From contig CALKXS010000109.1 of NCBI GenBank assembly GCA_938003745.1, positions 1 through 32,240 of the forward strand: DNA of 32,240 nt. Reading direction: 5' to 3'. Below are positions 23,530-31,371 of this stretch, piece by piece. The translations under genes were made by a program, and so were the position numbers. The stretch's first letter is position 1, and every line of letters starts with the position of its first letter. The stretch comes from an uncultured Algibacter sp. (lineage in GTDB: Bacteria; Bacteroidota; Bacteroidia; Flavobacteriales; Flavobacteriaceae). Under the pieces are notes generated by a model that saw only the letters and a program-made list of their open reading frames with translations, did not search any database and was not told where the DNA came from.

Positions 23530-24849
23530 ATGGCAAATTTTGAGCTTAGGTTACCAAAAATGGGAGAGAGTGTTGCTGAGGCAACAATTACATCTTGGTT
23601 AAAAGAAGTAGGAGATACTATAGAGTTAGATGATGCAGTTTTAGAGATTGCAACAGATAAAGTAGATAGTGAGGTGCCAAGTGAAGTTGAAGGTGTGTTG
23701 ATCGAAAAGCTTTTTAATATTGATGATGTTGTGCAGGTTGGACAAGTTTTAGCGGTAATAGAAACAGAATCAGAGGTATCGGTTGATGCTAAAATAACCG
23801 CTTCTATCCCTGTAAAAGAAGATGTAAAGGTTTCTGAAATTGCAGAGCAAGTTGAGCAAACTATACAAATAGTGAAGGAGTCTGTCACTCCTATAATTTC
23901 TTCTGGAGATCGTTTTTATTCGCCATTAGTAAAGAATATAGCAAAGCAAGAAGGGCTTTCGCAAGAAGAATTGGATGCTGTCGTTGGTACTGGTAAAGAT
24001 GGGCGTGTTACTAAAAATGATATTTTAACATATATAAATAAAAGAGGGGGTTCTCCTAAAGTAATTGATGAAATAGTTGAAAATAAAGTTGTTGCTCCAG
24101 TAAAAACAAAAGAACAAACTAATCCAGTTATTTCAAATGGAGAAGATGAAACCATAGAAATGACAAGAATGGGGAAACTCATATCTCATCACATGGTTGA
24201 GTCTATTCAATCATCTGCACATGTTCAAAGTTTTATTGAAGCAGATGTTACTAATATATGGAATTGGAGAAAGAAAGTTAAAGATGGATTTATGAAACGT
24301 GAAGGTGAAAACTTAACGTTTACACCTATTTTTATGGAAGCCATAGCAAAGTCTCTTCGTGATTATCCAATGATGAACATTTCGCTTCAAGGAGATAAAA
24401 TAATAAAAAAGAAAAATATTAACTTAGGTATGGCAGCGGCCTTACCAGATGGTAATTTAATTGTACCAGTTATAAAAAATGCAGATCAGCTTAATTTAGT
24501 AGGTATGACCAAGCAAGTTAATGATCTAGCAACACGTTCGCGTTTGAATAAATTAAAACCAGACGATATTCAAGGTGGTACATATACAGTTACAAATGTT
24601 GGTACTTTTGGAAGTATCATGGGAACACCAATCATTAATCAACCACAAGTTGGTATTTTAGCTTTGGGAGTTATTAGAAAAGTACCTGCTGTTATTGAAA
24701 CACCAGAAGGAGATTTTATTGGAATTCGTTATAAAATGTTTTTATCTCACTCTTATGATCATCGTGTTGTAAATGGTGCTTTAGGTGGTATGTTTGTTAA
24801 AGCTGTTAAAGATTACTTAGAAGCTTGGGATATTAATAGGGAAATATAA
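23530..24849 (+). CDS. 2-oxoacid dehydrogenase E2 (dihydrolipoyl acyltransferase)
   Basis: A 439-residue core component of a pyruvate or branched-chain 2-oxoacid dehydrogenase complex. Residues about 3-78 form one lipoyl domain, with the lipoylated Lys44 in EIATDKVDSEVP. Residues about 128-170 are the E1/E3-binding domain (FYSPLVKNIAKQEGLSQEEL, GRVTKNDILTYI). A linker follows, then the acyltransferase domain from about 210, with LTFTPIFMEAIAKSLRDYPM, NLGMAAALPDGNLIVPVIKN and the catalytic SHSYDHRVVNGAL (His411). One lipoyl domain and KV..EVPSE wording suggest the branched-chain or generic 2-oxoacid type rather than classic PDH E2. No E1 or E3 gene is adjacent, so the partners are encoded elsewhere. 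Confidence 0.92.
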   Translation: MANFELRLPKMGESVAEATITSWLKEVGDTIELDDAVLEIATDKVDSEVPSEVEGVLIEKLFNIDDVVQVGQVLAVIETESEVSVDAKITASIPVKEDVKVSEIAEQVEQTIQIVKESVTPIISSGDRFYSPLVKNIAKQEGLSQEELDAVVGTGKDGRVTKNDILTYINKRGGSPKVIDEIVENKVVAPVKTKEQTNPVISNGEDETIEMTRMGKLISHHMVESIQSSAHVQSFIEADVTNIWNWRKKVKDGFMKREGENLTFTPIFMEAIAKSLRDYPMMNISLQGDKIIKKKNINLGMAAALPDGNLIVPVIKNADQLNLVGMTKQVNDLATRSRLNKLKPDDIQGGTYTVTNVGTFGSIMGTPIINQPQVGILALGVIRKVPAVIETPEGDFIGIRYKMFLSHSYDHRVVNGALGGMFVKAVKDYLEAWDINREI

Positions 24850-24884
24850 TAAAGCTTACTTAATAATAGTCTTTAAGGTTTTTA

Positions 24885-25454
24885 TTAGTTCTGCTTTATT
24901 TTTATACTATCTATAGTTTTGTTAGAGCTTTTTAAACTTTTAAGGAGCTCAATGTTTTCATTTACAATATGTTTACTATTGAAGGCCATCTTGTTTTTAG
25001 TGAATAATATTTTAGAATCTTCACAAATTTCGCAGTCATCAGAATTATAAATTGTAATCTCTTTTGTTTTTAAAGCGTTATCAAAATTGATTTCAAAATC
25101 TTCAAAATCTTTTCTTATACTAAGTTTTTGGCTAACTTCATTTACAATAAATTGTTTTTCGTAATTACCGGGTTTATCAGCTAATTTAATAAGTGTAATT
25201 AGATATTTTTCTGTATTTGGTTCGACTGTAGTGAGAATAGGTCTGTTACTACTGCGTCTATAATCTGTAGTGGTAACTCTTAAAAAAATAGAGTAACTAA
25301 TTGAATCTTCGTTTTTTGCAAAAAGTTCAAGACGTTTTCCTTTTAATTTTTCAATTAAATGTACTTTTTCAATCTGCTTTTCTTGAGCTAAACTTGATAT
25401 TGATATAAAAAGAATGGCTATTAAAACGAGGAGTTTTTTTAAGTTAGAATTCAT
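24885..25454 (-). CDS. Exported protein with CxxC (glutaredoxin-like) C-terminus, probably truncated
   Basis: A 189-residue predicted exported protein of unknown function. ATG codons at 25460, 25457 and 25454 are all possible starts; I chose 25454 because a -7 box lies at 25464-25471. The signal peptide is NLKKLLVLIAILFISISSLA. The N-terminal half is not recognised. From about residue 132 it resembles a thioredoxin-fold domain: KEITIYNSDDCEICEDSKIL, with the Cys141-x-x-Cys144 pair, then a helix and KHIVNENIELLKSL. The domain ends early, before the cis-proline strand expected in glutaredoxins. Another frame just beyond continues YKNKAELIKTLKTIIK to a stop at 24856, a plausible lost C-terminus. 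It is convergent with the E2 gene and divergent from the exonuclease gene. Confidence 0.65.
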   Translation of the reverse strand: MNSNLKKLLVLIAILFISISSLAQEKQIEKVHLIEKLKGKRLELFAKNEDSISYSIFLRVTTTDYRRSSNRPILTTVEPNTEKYLITLIKLADKPGNYEKQFIVNEVSQKLSIRKDFEDFEINFDNALKTKEITIYNSDDCEICEDSKILFTKNKMAFNSKHIVNENIELLKSLKSSNKTIDSIKIKQN

Positions 25455-25463
25455 CATCATTGG

Positions 25464-25471
25464 CAAATTTA
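25464..25471 (-). promoter_or_regulatory. -7 promoter box of the CxxC protein gene
   Basis: TAAATTTG on the minus strand, 4 to 10 bases from the possible ATG codons; it decides against the earlier TTG start. Confidence 0.45.
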
Positions 25472-25487
25472 AAACAAATTTTAAAAG

Positions 25488-25495
25488 TATATTTG
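25488..25495 (+). promoter_or_regulatory. -7 promoter box of the exonuclease gene
   Basis: TATATTTG, 20 bases before the ATG at 25516. Divergent from the -7 box at 25464-25471, so the two promoters are nearly back to back. Confidence 0.55.
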
Positions 25496-25515
25496 TAAAA
25501 AAGATATCAATAACT

Positions 25516-26292
25516 ATGCAACTTAATTTATCTAAGCCTATTTGTTTTTTTGATTTAGAGACAACAGGAATAAGTATTACAAGCGATCGTATCGTAGAAA
25601 TTTCAGTTTTAAAAGTATTTCCTAACGGAAAAGAGGAAAGTAAAACATGGTTGGTTAATCCAGAAATGAAAATTCCAGAAGAGATTGTAGAAATTCATGG
25701 TATTAGTAATGAAGATGTAGCAGATAAGCCAGCGTTTAAAGAACTTGCTAAGGAGGTTTATACTATGATTAAGGATTCAGATTTAGGAGGTTTTAATTCT
25801 AATAGATTTGATATTCCACTTTTGGCAGAAGAGATGTTAAGAGCAGATATAGATTTTGATATGAAAAATAGATTGGCGGTAGATGTACAAACTATTTTTC
25901 ATAAAATGGAACAACGTACACTTACAGCAGCATATAGGTTTTATTGCGATAAAAACTTGGAAGGAGCGCATAGTGCAGAAGCAGATACTATGGCAACTTA
26001 TGAGGTTTTAAAGGCGCAAATAGCGAGATATGATGAGGTTGAAAATGATACTAAATTTTTAGCTGAATTTAGTTCAAGAAAACGTTTTGCAGATTTTGCA
26101 GGCTTTATAGCTTATAATAAAGAAGGTGTGGAATGTTTTTCTTTTGGAAAGCATAAAGGAAAGTTAGTAACAGACGTTTTGGAAAAAGAACCTGGATACT
26201 TTGGTTGGTTATTAAATGCAGATTTTCCGTTGTATACTAAAAAAGTATTGACAGCCATTAAGTTACGTAGTTTTAATAATAAGTTGGGGTAA
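25516..26292 (+). CDS. DnaQ-like 3'-5' exonuclease (DEDDh) with DUF3820-like tail
   Basis: A 258-residue protein. The start is ATG 25516 (MQLNLSKPICFFDLETTG); a longer frame from 25414 would overlap the opposite gene and precede the promoter. Catalytic exonuclease residues are visible: Asp13 and Glu15 in FDLETTG (ExoI), GGFNSNRFDIPLL with Asp99 (ExoII), and His152/Asp157 in AHSAEADT (ExoIII, DEDDh type). Residues about 205-250 form a second small domain, FSFGKHKGKLVTDVLEKEPG then YFGWLLNADFP, resembling DUF3820-type extensions. It is not the replicative epsilon subunit fused to PolC. A role in DNA repair or proofreading is likely but not proven. Confidence 0.92.
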   Translation: MQLNLSKPICFFDLETTGISITSDRIVEISVLKVFPNGKEESKTWLVNPEMKIPEEIVEIHGISNEDVADKPAFKELAKEVYTMIKDSDLGGFNSNRFDIPLLAEEMLRADIDFDMKNRLAVDVQTIFHKMEQRTLTAAYRFYCDKNLEGAHSAEADTMATYEVLKAQIARYDEVENDTKFLAEFSSRKRFADFAGFIAYNKEGVECFSFGKHKGKLVTDVLEKEPGYFGWLLNADFPLYTKKVLTAIKLRSFNNKLG

Positions 26293-26359
26293 TTTAAAAG
26301 CTTAAGATAGAAAGGAAAGCATAAAACTTTTTATAAGAATTACCTTGGCAAATTAATTA

Positions 26360-26447
26360 CGTTAGGGATTGTAGAGGAAAGCCCAAAGTCCACCGAAGTA
26401 GGTGAGAGGACTTGTAATCTAAAGCTTACCCCTTGTGGTAACGCCCC
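26360..26447 (-). repeat. GGGCGTT...TAACG repeat, copy 2 (minus orientation)
   Basis: Read on the minus strand it begins GGGGCGTTACCACAAGGGGTA (end stem-loop), has a hairpin in which AAGTCC pairs with GGACTT and CACC with GGTG, then GGGCTTTCCTCTACAATCCC and TAACG at its end. These ends and the CTACAATCC..TAACG block match copy 3. It lies between the exonuclease and the FAH-family gene, and a spurious GTG start for the latter falls inside it. Confidence 0.7.
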
Positions 26448-26467
26448 AATTAAAAAATATAAAGAAC

Positions 26468-27079
26468 ATGAAGTTAATTTGTATTGGTAGAAATTATACT
26501 GAGCACATTAAAGAGTTGGAAAATGAAAAACCAACAGATCCGGTTATTTTTCTAAAGCCAGATACTGCTATATTATTAAAAAAGCAACCGTTTTTTATTC
26601 CAGATTTTTCAGATGATGTCCATCATGAAGTTGAGGTTTTGGTTAAAATTAACAGAGTAGGTAAATATATAGGTAGAAAATTTGCGCATAAATATTATAA
26701 AGAAATAAGTTTAGGTATGGATTTAACGGCTCGTGATTTACAAAGTCAATTAAAAGCTAAAGGATTGCCTTGGGAAAAGGCAAAAGCCTTTGATGGATCT
26801 GCGGTGATAGGTAGTTGGTTGTCAGTTGATAAAATTAAAGATGTAAATGATATTAATTTTTCTCTTAAAAAAAATGAAGAGATTGTTCAAAGTGGAAACA
26901 CAAGTTTAATGCTTTGGAAAATTGACGAATTGATAGAATATGTGTCAAAATATTTTACTTTAAAGATAGGAGACGTTATATTTACAGGCACACCAGCTGG
27001 AGTAGGCAAAATATTTGCCAATGATAAACTTAAAGGATACATAGAAGACATAGAAATGTTTTCAATTACAGTAAAATAA
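26468..27079 (+). CDS. Fumarylacetoacetate hydrolase (FAH) family protein
   Basis: A 203-residue enzyme of the FAH/HpcE fold. ATG 26468 (MKLICIGRNYTEHIKELENE) is the family-typical start; the GTG 11 codons earlier lies inside the repeat. Motifs are IFLKPDTAIL (donor-loop), HHEVEVLVKI with metal ligands Glu54 and Glu56, GMDLTARDLQ with Asp85, GLPWEKAKAFDGSAVIG, and the C-terminal GDVIFTGTPAGVG. Family members act on 2-oxo-3-enoic or acylpyruvate-type substrates, or as oxaloacetate tautomerase/decarboxylase, so the substrate cannot be fixed. The Hpt gene starts on the base after its stop codon, so the two are cotranscribed. Confidence 0.92.
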   Translation: MKLICIGRNYTEHIKELENEKPTDPVIFLKPDTAILLKKQPFFIPDFSDDVHHEVEVLVKINRVGKYIGRKFAHKYYKEISLGMDLTARDLQSQLKAKGLPWEKAKAFDGSAVIGSWLSVDKIKDVNDINFSLKKNEEIVQSGNTSLMLWKIDELIEYVSKYFTLKIGDVIFTGTPAGVGKIFANDKLKGYIEDIEMFSITVK

Positions 27080-27421
27080 ATGGGACAATATTACAAATTA
27101 TTTAGAGTACGCGAATTAGCAGATAACGATGAGGAATTTATAGCAACTTTAGCAGAAGCTTTTTTAGAAGAAGTGCCAGAAGATGCAGCTAGATTAAAAA
27201 AAGCAGTTGTAGAAGGTGATTATTACAATGCTTATCAAGCTGCTCATAAAATGAAACCAACAGTAGATTTATTTGAGTTGGGGGTTTTAGATATTTTAAT
27301 AGAAGTACAAGATTGGGGTAAATTTGAAAAAACAGATTTAGATGTTACCAATCAATTATCAATTGTTATTAATGCTGTAGATAATGCTGTAGCAGAAATG
27401 AAAGCTGATTTTAATTTGTAA
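27080..27421 (+). CDS. Orphan Hpt (histidine phosphotransfer) domain protein
   Basis: A 113-residue four-helix-bundle protein. His56 in NAYQAAHKMKPTVDLFELG is at the phosphorylated position of Hpt domains, followed by the expected Lys and a Pro/Asp/Gly turn. An acidic N-terminal helix (DNDEEFIATLAEAFLEEVPE) and a last helix DNAVAEMKADF complete the bundle. No histidine kinase or response regulator is in the window, so it would relay phosphate between partners encoded elsewhere. It begins directly after the FAH stop, and its TAA overlaps the cinA ATG by one base. Confidence 0.85.
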   Translation: MGQYYKLFRVRELADNDEEFIATLAEAFLEEVPEDAARLKKAVVEGDYYNAYQAAHKMKPTVDLFELGVLDILIEVQDWGKFEKTDLDVTNQLSIVINAVDNAVAEMKADFNL

Positions 27422-28671
27422 TGCAAGCAGAAATAATAACTATTGGAGATGAGCTCCTTATTGGGCAAGTATTAGATACAAATTCTGCATTTATAGGAAG
27501 GGAGCTTAATAAAATAGGGGTTTCTGTATACCAAATAACATCAATTCAAGACGATAAGAGTCATATTTTGAAAGCTTTTAGCGAGGCTGAAAAGAATGCA
27601 GATGTTATTATAATAACAGGCGGATTAGGGCCTACAAAAGATGATATTACCAAAAAAGCCATTGCCGAATATTTTAATGACACTTTGGTAAGAAACCTAG
27701 CGGTTCAAGAAAATATTGAAGCGTTATGGAAACTTTACGTGCGTCAAACATTATTGCAAGTTAATTTAGATCAAGCATACGTGCCATCTAAAGCAAAGGT
27801 GTTAATGAACACATTGGGTACAGCTCCTGGTATGTGGTTAGAAAAAGGTGATAAAACCTTTATTTCCCTTCCAGGAGTGCCGTTTGAAATGCGAAATTTA
27901 ATTGTAAAAGAAGTGGTACCTAAGTTAAAAGGTAAATATGAAACACCGTTTATCTTGCATAAAACTCTTTTAATTTACGGGCTAGGAGAAAGCACTTTGG
28001 CAAATAGAATTGAAGCTTGGGAAGATCAATTACCAAGCCATATAAAGCTAGCATACTTACCAGGTATTGGTAAAATGCGGTTGAGAGTGTCTTCAAAAGG
28101 ATTTGATGAGCAGAAAGTAATTGATGATGTTCAACGTCAAATAGATAATGTCATGCCTCTTATAGAAAAAGAGTTTGTTGGTTTTGAAGATGAAGGACAA
28201 ACCATGGAAGCTTTTATAGGTAAAAAACTATCTGGCTTAAACCTTTCTTTAGCAGTAGCAGAAAGTTGTACAGGAGGCAAATTAGCAGAACGGTTTACAT
28301 CCAATTCTGGTGCGTCAGGTTATTTTAAAGGGTGTATTGTAAGCTACTCAACCGAGTCTAAGATTAATGTTTTAGGAGTTTCTAAAGATATAATCGATAA
28401 ATATTCTGTGGTAAGTGGGCAAGTTGCCGAAGCCATGGCGATGCAAACTATAAAAAAGTTTAATTCAGATTATGCCATTGCAACAACAGGTAATGCAGGA
28501 CCAACAAAAGGAGAGGCAAATGCCGAAGTTGGAACTGTTTTTATTGCGTTAGCCACAAAACAAGGAGTAATTTCGGAAGAATTTATGTTTGGACAACCCA
28601 GAGAAAGGGTTGTAAACAAGGCTATAAGTAAGGCTTTAGAAATGCTTCAAAAAGAAATTTTAAAAAATTGA
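27421..28671 (+). CDS. cinA: CinA-family protein (nicotinamide-nucleotide amidase type)
   Basis: A 416-residue two-domain protein. The N-terminal molybdopterin-binding-like (MoCF/COG1058) domain opens AEIITIGDELLIGQVLDTNS and contains TGGLGPTKDDITKKAIAEYF (66-85). The C-terminal CinA domain, from about 262, has LAVAESCTGGKLAERFT (278-294) with the likely catalytic serine, then SGYFKGCIVSYSTESK and ATTGNAGPTKGEANAEVGTV. CinA C-terminal domains deamidate NMN in NAD salvage, and the N-terminal domain has pyrophosphatase activity on ADP-ribose-like compounds in some members. It overlaps the Hpt gene by one base and ends the operon; rpmB has its own promoter downstream. Confidence 0.94.
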   Translation: MQAEIITIGDELLIGQVLDTNSAFIGRELNKIGVSVYQITSIQDDKSHILKAFSEAEKNADVIIITGGLGPTKDDITKKAIAEYFNDTLVRNLAVQENIEALWKLYVRQTLLQVNLDQAYVPSKAKVLMNTLGTAPGMWLEKGDKTFISLPGVPFEMRNLIVKEVVPKLKGKYETPFILHKTLLIYGLGESTLANRIEAWEDQLPSHIKLAYLPGIGKMRLRVSSKGFDEQKVIDDVQRQIDNVMPLIEKEFVGFEDEGQTMEAFIGKKLSGLNLSLAVAESCTGGKLAERFTSNSGASGYFKGCIVSYSTESKINVLGVSKDIIDKYSVVSGQVAEAMAMQTIKKFNSDYAIATTGNAGPTKGEANAEVGTVFIALATKQGVISEEFMFGQPRERVVNKAISKALEMLQKEILKN

Positions 28672-28681
28672 TAAAATTAGG

Positions 28682-28711
28682 TTGCTATAACTGAAACAAT
28701 TAGTATATTTG
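28682..28711 (+). promoter_or_regulatory. Promoter of the rpmB-rpmG-DUF4295 operon
   Basis: A -33 TTG at 28682-28684 and -7 TATATTTG at 28704-28711, with 19 bases between, fit the Bacteroidota pattern. The leader to the rpmB ATG is about 30 bases. Confidence 0.7.
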
Positions 28712-28749
28712 CACCTCGTTTTTAAACAAAAAAAATAAAAGTAGAAATA

Positions 28750-28986
28750 ATGTCAAGAGTTTGTGAACTTACAGGAAAGAAGGCAATGGTTGGAAACAAT
28801 GTGTCTCATGCATTAAATAGAACTAAAAGAAAATTTAACGCGAACTTAATTAAGAAACGTTTTTATATTCCAGAAGAAGATAACTGGGTAACTTTAAAAG
28901 TTTCTACTTCTGCTTTAAAAACTATCAATAAAATAGGTATATCTGCAGCAATTAAAGATGCAAAATCTAAAGGGTTTTTAAAATAA
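28750..28986 (+). CDS. rpmB: 50S ribosomal protein bL28
   Basis: A 78-residue ribosomal protein. It opens [20 protein letters not shown] (the C-x-x-TGK pattern of bL28), continues [18 protein letters not shown] and ends [10 protein letters not shown]. The length and basic charge are typical of the family. It leads the operon rpmB-rpmG-DUF4295, with 24 bases before rpmG, and has the promoter at 28682-28711. Confidence 0.97.
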   Translation: MSRVCELTGKKAMVGNNVSHALNRTKRKFNANLIKKRFYIPEEDNWVTLKVSTSALKTINKIGISAAIKDAKSKGFLK

Positions 28987-29010
28987 TAGCGGCATATAAT
29001 AAGTAAAGAA

Positions 29011-29193
29011 ATGGCAAGAAAAGGTAACAGAATACAGGTGATTTTAGAATGTACTGAACATAAAGGAACTGGTCAAGCAGGAACTTCAAGATACATTACA
29101 ACTAAAAACAAAAAGAATACGCCAGATAGAATGGAGATTAAGAAATTTAATCCAATTCTTAAACGTATGACAGTTCATAAAGAGATAAAATAA
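29011..29193 (+). CDS. rpmG: 50S ribosomal protein bL33
   Basis: A 60-residue ribosomal protein: [20 protein letters not shown], then [20 protein letters not shown] and [15 protein letters not shown]. Most bL33 residues are recognisable. Only one cysteine (Cys14) of the two CxxC zinc pairs remains, so this is a C-minus form that does not bind zinc. No zinc-linked paralog is in the window. It lies in the rpmB operon. Confidence 0.96.
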   Translation: MARKGNRIQVILECTEHKGTGQAGTSRYITTKNKKNTPDRMEIKKFNPILKRMTVHKEIK

Positions 29194-29199
29194 TAAGTC

Positions 29200-29352
29200 A
29201 TGGCAAAGAAATCAGTAGCATCATTACAGACAGGATCTAAAAGGTTGTCAAAAGCAATAAAAATGGTAAAGTCTCCAAAAACAGGAGCTTACATGTTTGT
29301 TGAGTCTATTATGGCACCAGATAAAGTAAACGATTTCTTGAATAAGAAATAA
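29200..29352 (+). CDS. DUF4295 small basic protein
   Basis: A 50-residue protein: MAKKSVASLQTGSKRLSKAI, KMVKSPKTGAYMFVESIM, APDKVNDFLNKK. It starts 6 bases after the rpmG stop and has the size and lysine content of a ribosomal protein. It matches the Bacteroidota-restricted DUF4295 family, always next to rpmB/rpmG. Association with the 50S subunit is inferred from the operon; I cannot confirm a formal name. A terminator follows at 29376-29407. Confidence 0.9.
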   Translation: MAKKSVASLQTGSKRLSKAIKMVKSPKTGAYMFVESIMAPDKVNDFLNKK

Positions 29353-29375
29353 GGATTACTTTTAATAAGATATTT

Positions 29376-29407
29376 AAAGCAGCTTTCTTTATAGAGAGCT
29401 GCTTTTT
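29376..29407 (+). terminator. Terminator of the ribosomal-protein operon
   Basis: AAAGCAGCT (29376-29384) pairs with AGCTGCTTT (29397-29405), with three further pairs inside and a T-run after. It separates rpmB-rpmG-DUF4295 from ftsY. Confidence 0.8.
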
Positions 29408-29483
29408 TATTTTTATATTTGATTGTAATCTGTCATTATAGCAGTTGCTTTTTTAAGGCAAGATAGTTGTTATAATACGTTAT

Positions 29484-29570
29484 GGCGTTACCATGTAAAA
29501 AAAAGTATGGTCAGGCTTTCCGTTATATCTTTTGCAAAAAGCAAAGGGATATCGCTACAATCCTTAACGC
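29484..29570 (+). repeat. GGCGTTA...TAACGC repeat, copy 3
   Basis: Begins GGCGTTACCATG, has a T/A-rich hairpin, GGTCAGGCTTTCCG, a stem-loop with TTTGC and GCAAA around 29531-29545, then ATCGCTACAATCCTTAACGC. The GGCGTTACC start, the GGCTTTCC core and the CTACAATCC.TAACGC end match copy 2 in order. It ends 44 bases before ftsY. Confidence 0.7.
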
Positions 29571-29614
29571 AGAAAGAATTGGTGACTATATAACAAACGA
29601 ATAAATATTTTTAA

Positions 29615-30589
29615 ATGAGTTTTTTTAAGAAAATATTTTCCTCAGAAAAGAAGGAAACATTAGATAAAGGATTAGAGAAAACAAAAACCTCTTTTTTAGG
29701 AAAGTTAGGTAAAGCAGTAGCAGGGAAATCTAAAGTAGATGACGAGGTTTTAGATAATCTAGAAGAAGTTTTAGTGTCTAGTGATGTTGGTGTTAATACT
29801 ACATTAAAAGTTATCGAACGTATAGAAGAGCGCGTATCTAAAGATAAATACTTGGGTACAGATGAACTTAATAAAATACTTAGAGAAGAAATAGCTAGCC
29901 TTTTAAGCGAAACAAATTCAGGAGAAGAAACAGAATATGTAATTCCAACTTTACCAAAACAAGCAGACGGATCAAAAACACCATATGTTTTAATGGTAGT
30001 AGGTGTAAATGGCGTTGGTAAAACTACAACTATAGGAAAACTAGCTTATCAATTTAAAAAGCAAGGATTAAAAGTTGTTCTTGGTGCTGCCGATACCTTT
30101 AGAGCTGCTGCGATAGATCAACTTCAAGTTTGGGCAGATCGTATAAATGTATCAATGGTAAGACAAGATATGGGAAGTGATCCTGCTTCAGTAGCTTTTG
30201 ATGCTTTAGAATCTGGAGTTAATCAAGAAGCCGATGTTATAATTATAGATACAGCAGGACGTTTGCATAATAAAGTAAACCTAATGAATGAGCTTACCAA
30301 AGTAAAACGTGTCATGCAAAAGGTTGTTGGAGATGCGCCTCATGATGTATTATTAGTTTTGGATGGTTCTACAGGTCAAAACGCATTTGAGCAAGCGAAA
30401 CAGTTTACAGTAGCAACAGAAGTAACGTCTTTAGCGGTTACTAAACTGGACGGAACAGCAAAAGGCGGCGTTGTTATTGGTATTTCAGATCAATTTAAAA
30501 TTCCTGTTAAATATATTGGAGTAGGAGAAGGCATTGAAGATTTACAAGTCTTTAATAAGTACGAGTTTGTAGATTCTTTTTTTAAGTAA
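29615..30589 (+). CDS. ftsY: Signal recognition particle receptor FtsY
   Basis: A 324-residue SRP GTPase receptor that delivers ribosome-nascent chains to the SecYEG translocon. A short basic N-terminus (MSFFKKIFSSEKKE) replaces the long acidic A-domain of E. coli FtsY. The N domain (about 40-105) has VDDEVLDNLEEVLVSSDVGV. The G domain shows G1 GVNGVGKT (130-137), DTFRAAAIDQL (160-170), G3 DTAGR (212-216), G4 TKLD (276-279) and the closing GVGEGIEDLQVFNKYEFVD. All GTPase elements are intact. It lies after the third repeat copy and is followed by non-coding sequence and IS debris. Confidence 0.97.
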   Translation: MSFFKKIFSSEKKETLDKGLEKTKTSFLGKLGKAVAGKSKVDDEVLDNLEEVLVSSDVGVNTTLKVIERIEERVSKDKYLGTDELNKILREEIASLLSETNSGEETEYVIPTLPKQADGSKTPYVLMVVGVNGVGKTTTIGKLAYQFKKQGLKVVLGAADTFRAAAIDQLQVWADRINVSMVRQDMGSDPASVAFDALESGVNQEADVIIIDTAGRLHNKVNLMNELTKVKRVMQKVVGDAPHDVLLVLDGSTGQNAFEQAKQFTVATEVTSLAVTKLDGTAKGGVVIGISDQFKIPVKYIGVGEGIEDLQVFNKYEFVDSFFK

Positions 30590-30848
30590 ATCTTATTGGA
30601 GATATATTGATAAATTAAATGGAGATGACTATCGTCTAAAAATGGAAGTGTATTTTTTAGAACAAAATCTCCTTTGAAAACATGTTTATCCGTAGTACAT
30701 ATTTTATATGCTAAATTAATAGATATTTAAGTGTAATAATCATTCAGTAAATTCATTAATGGCAGTATCTCGTTAACTGTGTAAGTTTAAAAATAGCTTG
30801 GGTCACGACCCTAGCTATTTTTTTAAATTTTAAATTCAAACACAGTTG
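30590..30848. other. Intergenic region after ftsY
   Basis: No gene of credible length is visible. A terminator at 30789-30824 is listed separately. GGAGAT near 30598 and ATCTCC near 30666 are inverted copies but form no convincing structure. In relatives I expect another conserved gene here; it is absent. Confidence 0.35.
30789..30824 (+). terminator. Terminator
   Basis: AAAAATAGCT (30789-30798) pairs with AGCTATTTTT (30813-30822), extended inward by GGGT/ACCC with one mismatch, followed by T. It probably ends the ftsY transcript or a lost gene after it. Confidence 0.7.
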
Positions 30849-31043
30849 ATGAAAAAAGAAGATTTATTAAACGAGGTCTTTCTTAAAACAATTTAAAACG
30901 GGTGAATAGCTCACCGATTTTTTAAAGCAGCTACAAAATCGCGGCATTGAAAAGATGTTGGAAGGAGACCTAGATAGTCTTTGGATAGTGCTAGAAATCA
31001 AAAGAGTGCTTTTGGTAGCACTCGTAATGATTTGGAATCGATA
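30849..31043 (+). pseudogene. IS256-family transposase, N-terminal remnant
   Basis: From ATG 30849 the sequence reads MKKEDLLNEVFLK, then in the next frame QFKTGE-stop-LTDFLKQLQNRG, IEKMLEGDLDS, and in another frame ARNQKSAFGSTRND. This is the N-terminal DNA-binding region of IS256 transposases (KQLQ.RGIE.MLE.E.D.HLGY...RNG). There is an internal stop and at least two frame changes. The sequence ends abruptly against the IS3 element, so it may have been split by IS3 insertion; the catalytic part is missing. Confidence 0.65.
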
Positions 31044-31089
31044 CCTTTAACAGGACAAAAAAATACAGTCTATAATCTTAATTTGAATT

Positions 31090-31371
31090 ATGGCAGAAAA
31101 GTATGAGAATGAATTTAAAGTAATGATTGTAGAGTTATTACAATCAGGTCAAAGTGTAAATTCAGTTAGTAGCGAATACAATCTCAATGGTAGTATGATT
31201 CGTAAGTAGTGTAAATATCATGAAGAAAACTGTGGCAATTTCACCACTACATCCGTATTATCAGAAGACCAGAAACGTATTCGACTTTTAGAAAAAGGGT
31301 TAAGAAACGTAAAGTTAGAGCGCGATATATTTAAAAAGGTGGTAAGCATCTTCTCCACGAGCGACAAGTGA
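31090..31371 (+). pseudogene. IS3-family transposase OrfA with an internal stop
   Basis: A 94-codon frame from ATG 31090 begins MAEKYENEFKVMIVELLQSG and has the helix-turn-helix QSVNSVSSEYNLNGSMIRK. A TAG at 31207-31209 follows, where a tryptophan would be expected. The rest (CKYHEENCGNFTTT, SEDQKRIRLLEKGLRNVKLE, RDIFKKVVSIFST) is the coiled-coil leucine-zipper part of IS3 OrfA. The element is inactive unless this stop is read through. Confidence 0.8.

Noticed and set aside
25414-25515. 34-codon extension of the exonuclease
   Set aside because: It overlaps the opposite gene and starts upstream of the promoter box at 25488-25495; ATG 25516 opens the conserved exonuclease fold.
26435-26467. 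GTG start for the FAH-family gene
   Set aside because: It lies in repeat copy 2; ATG 26468 begins the conserved family N-terminus.
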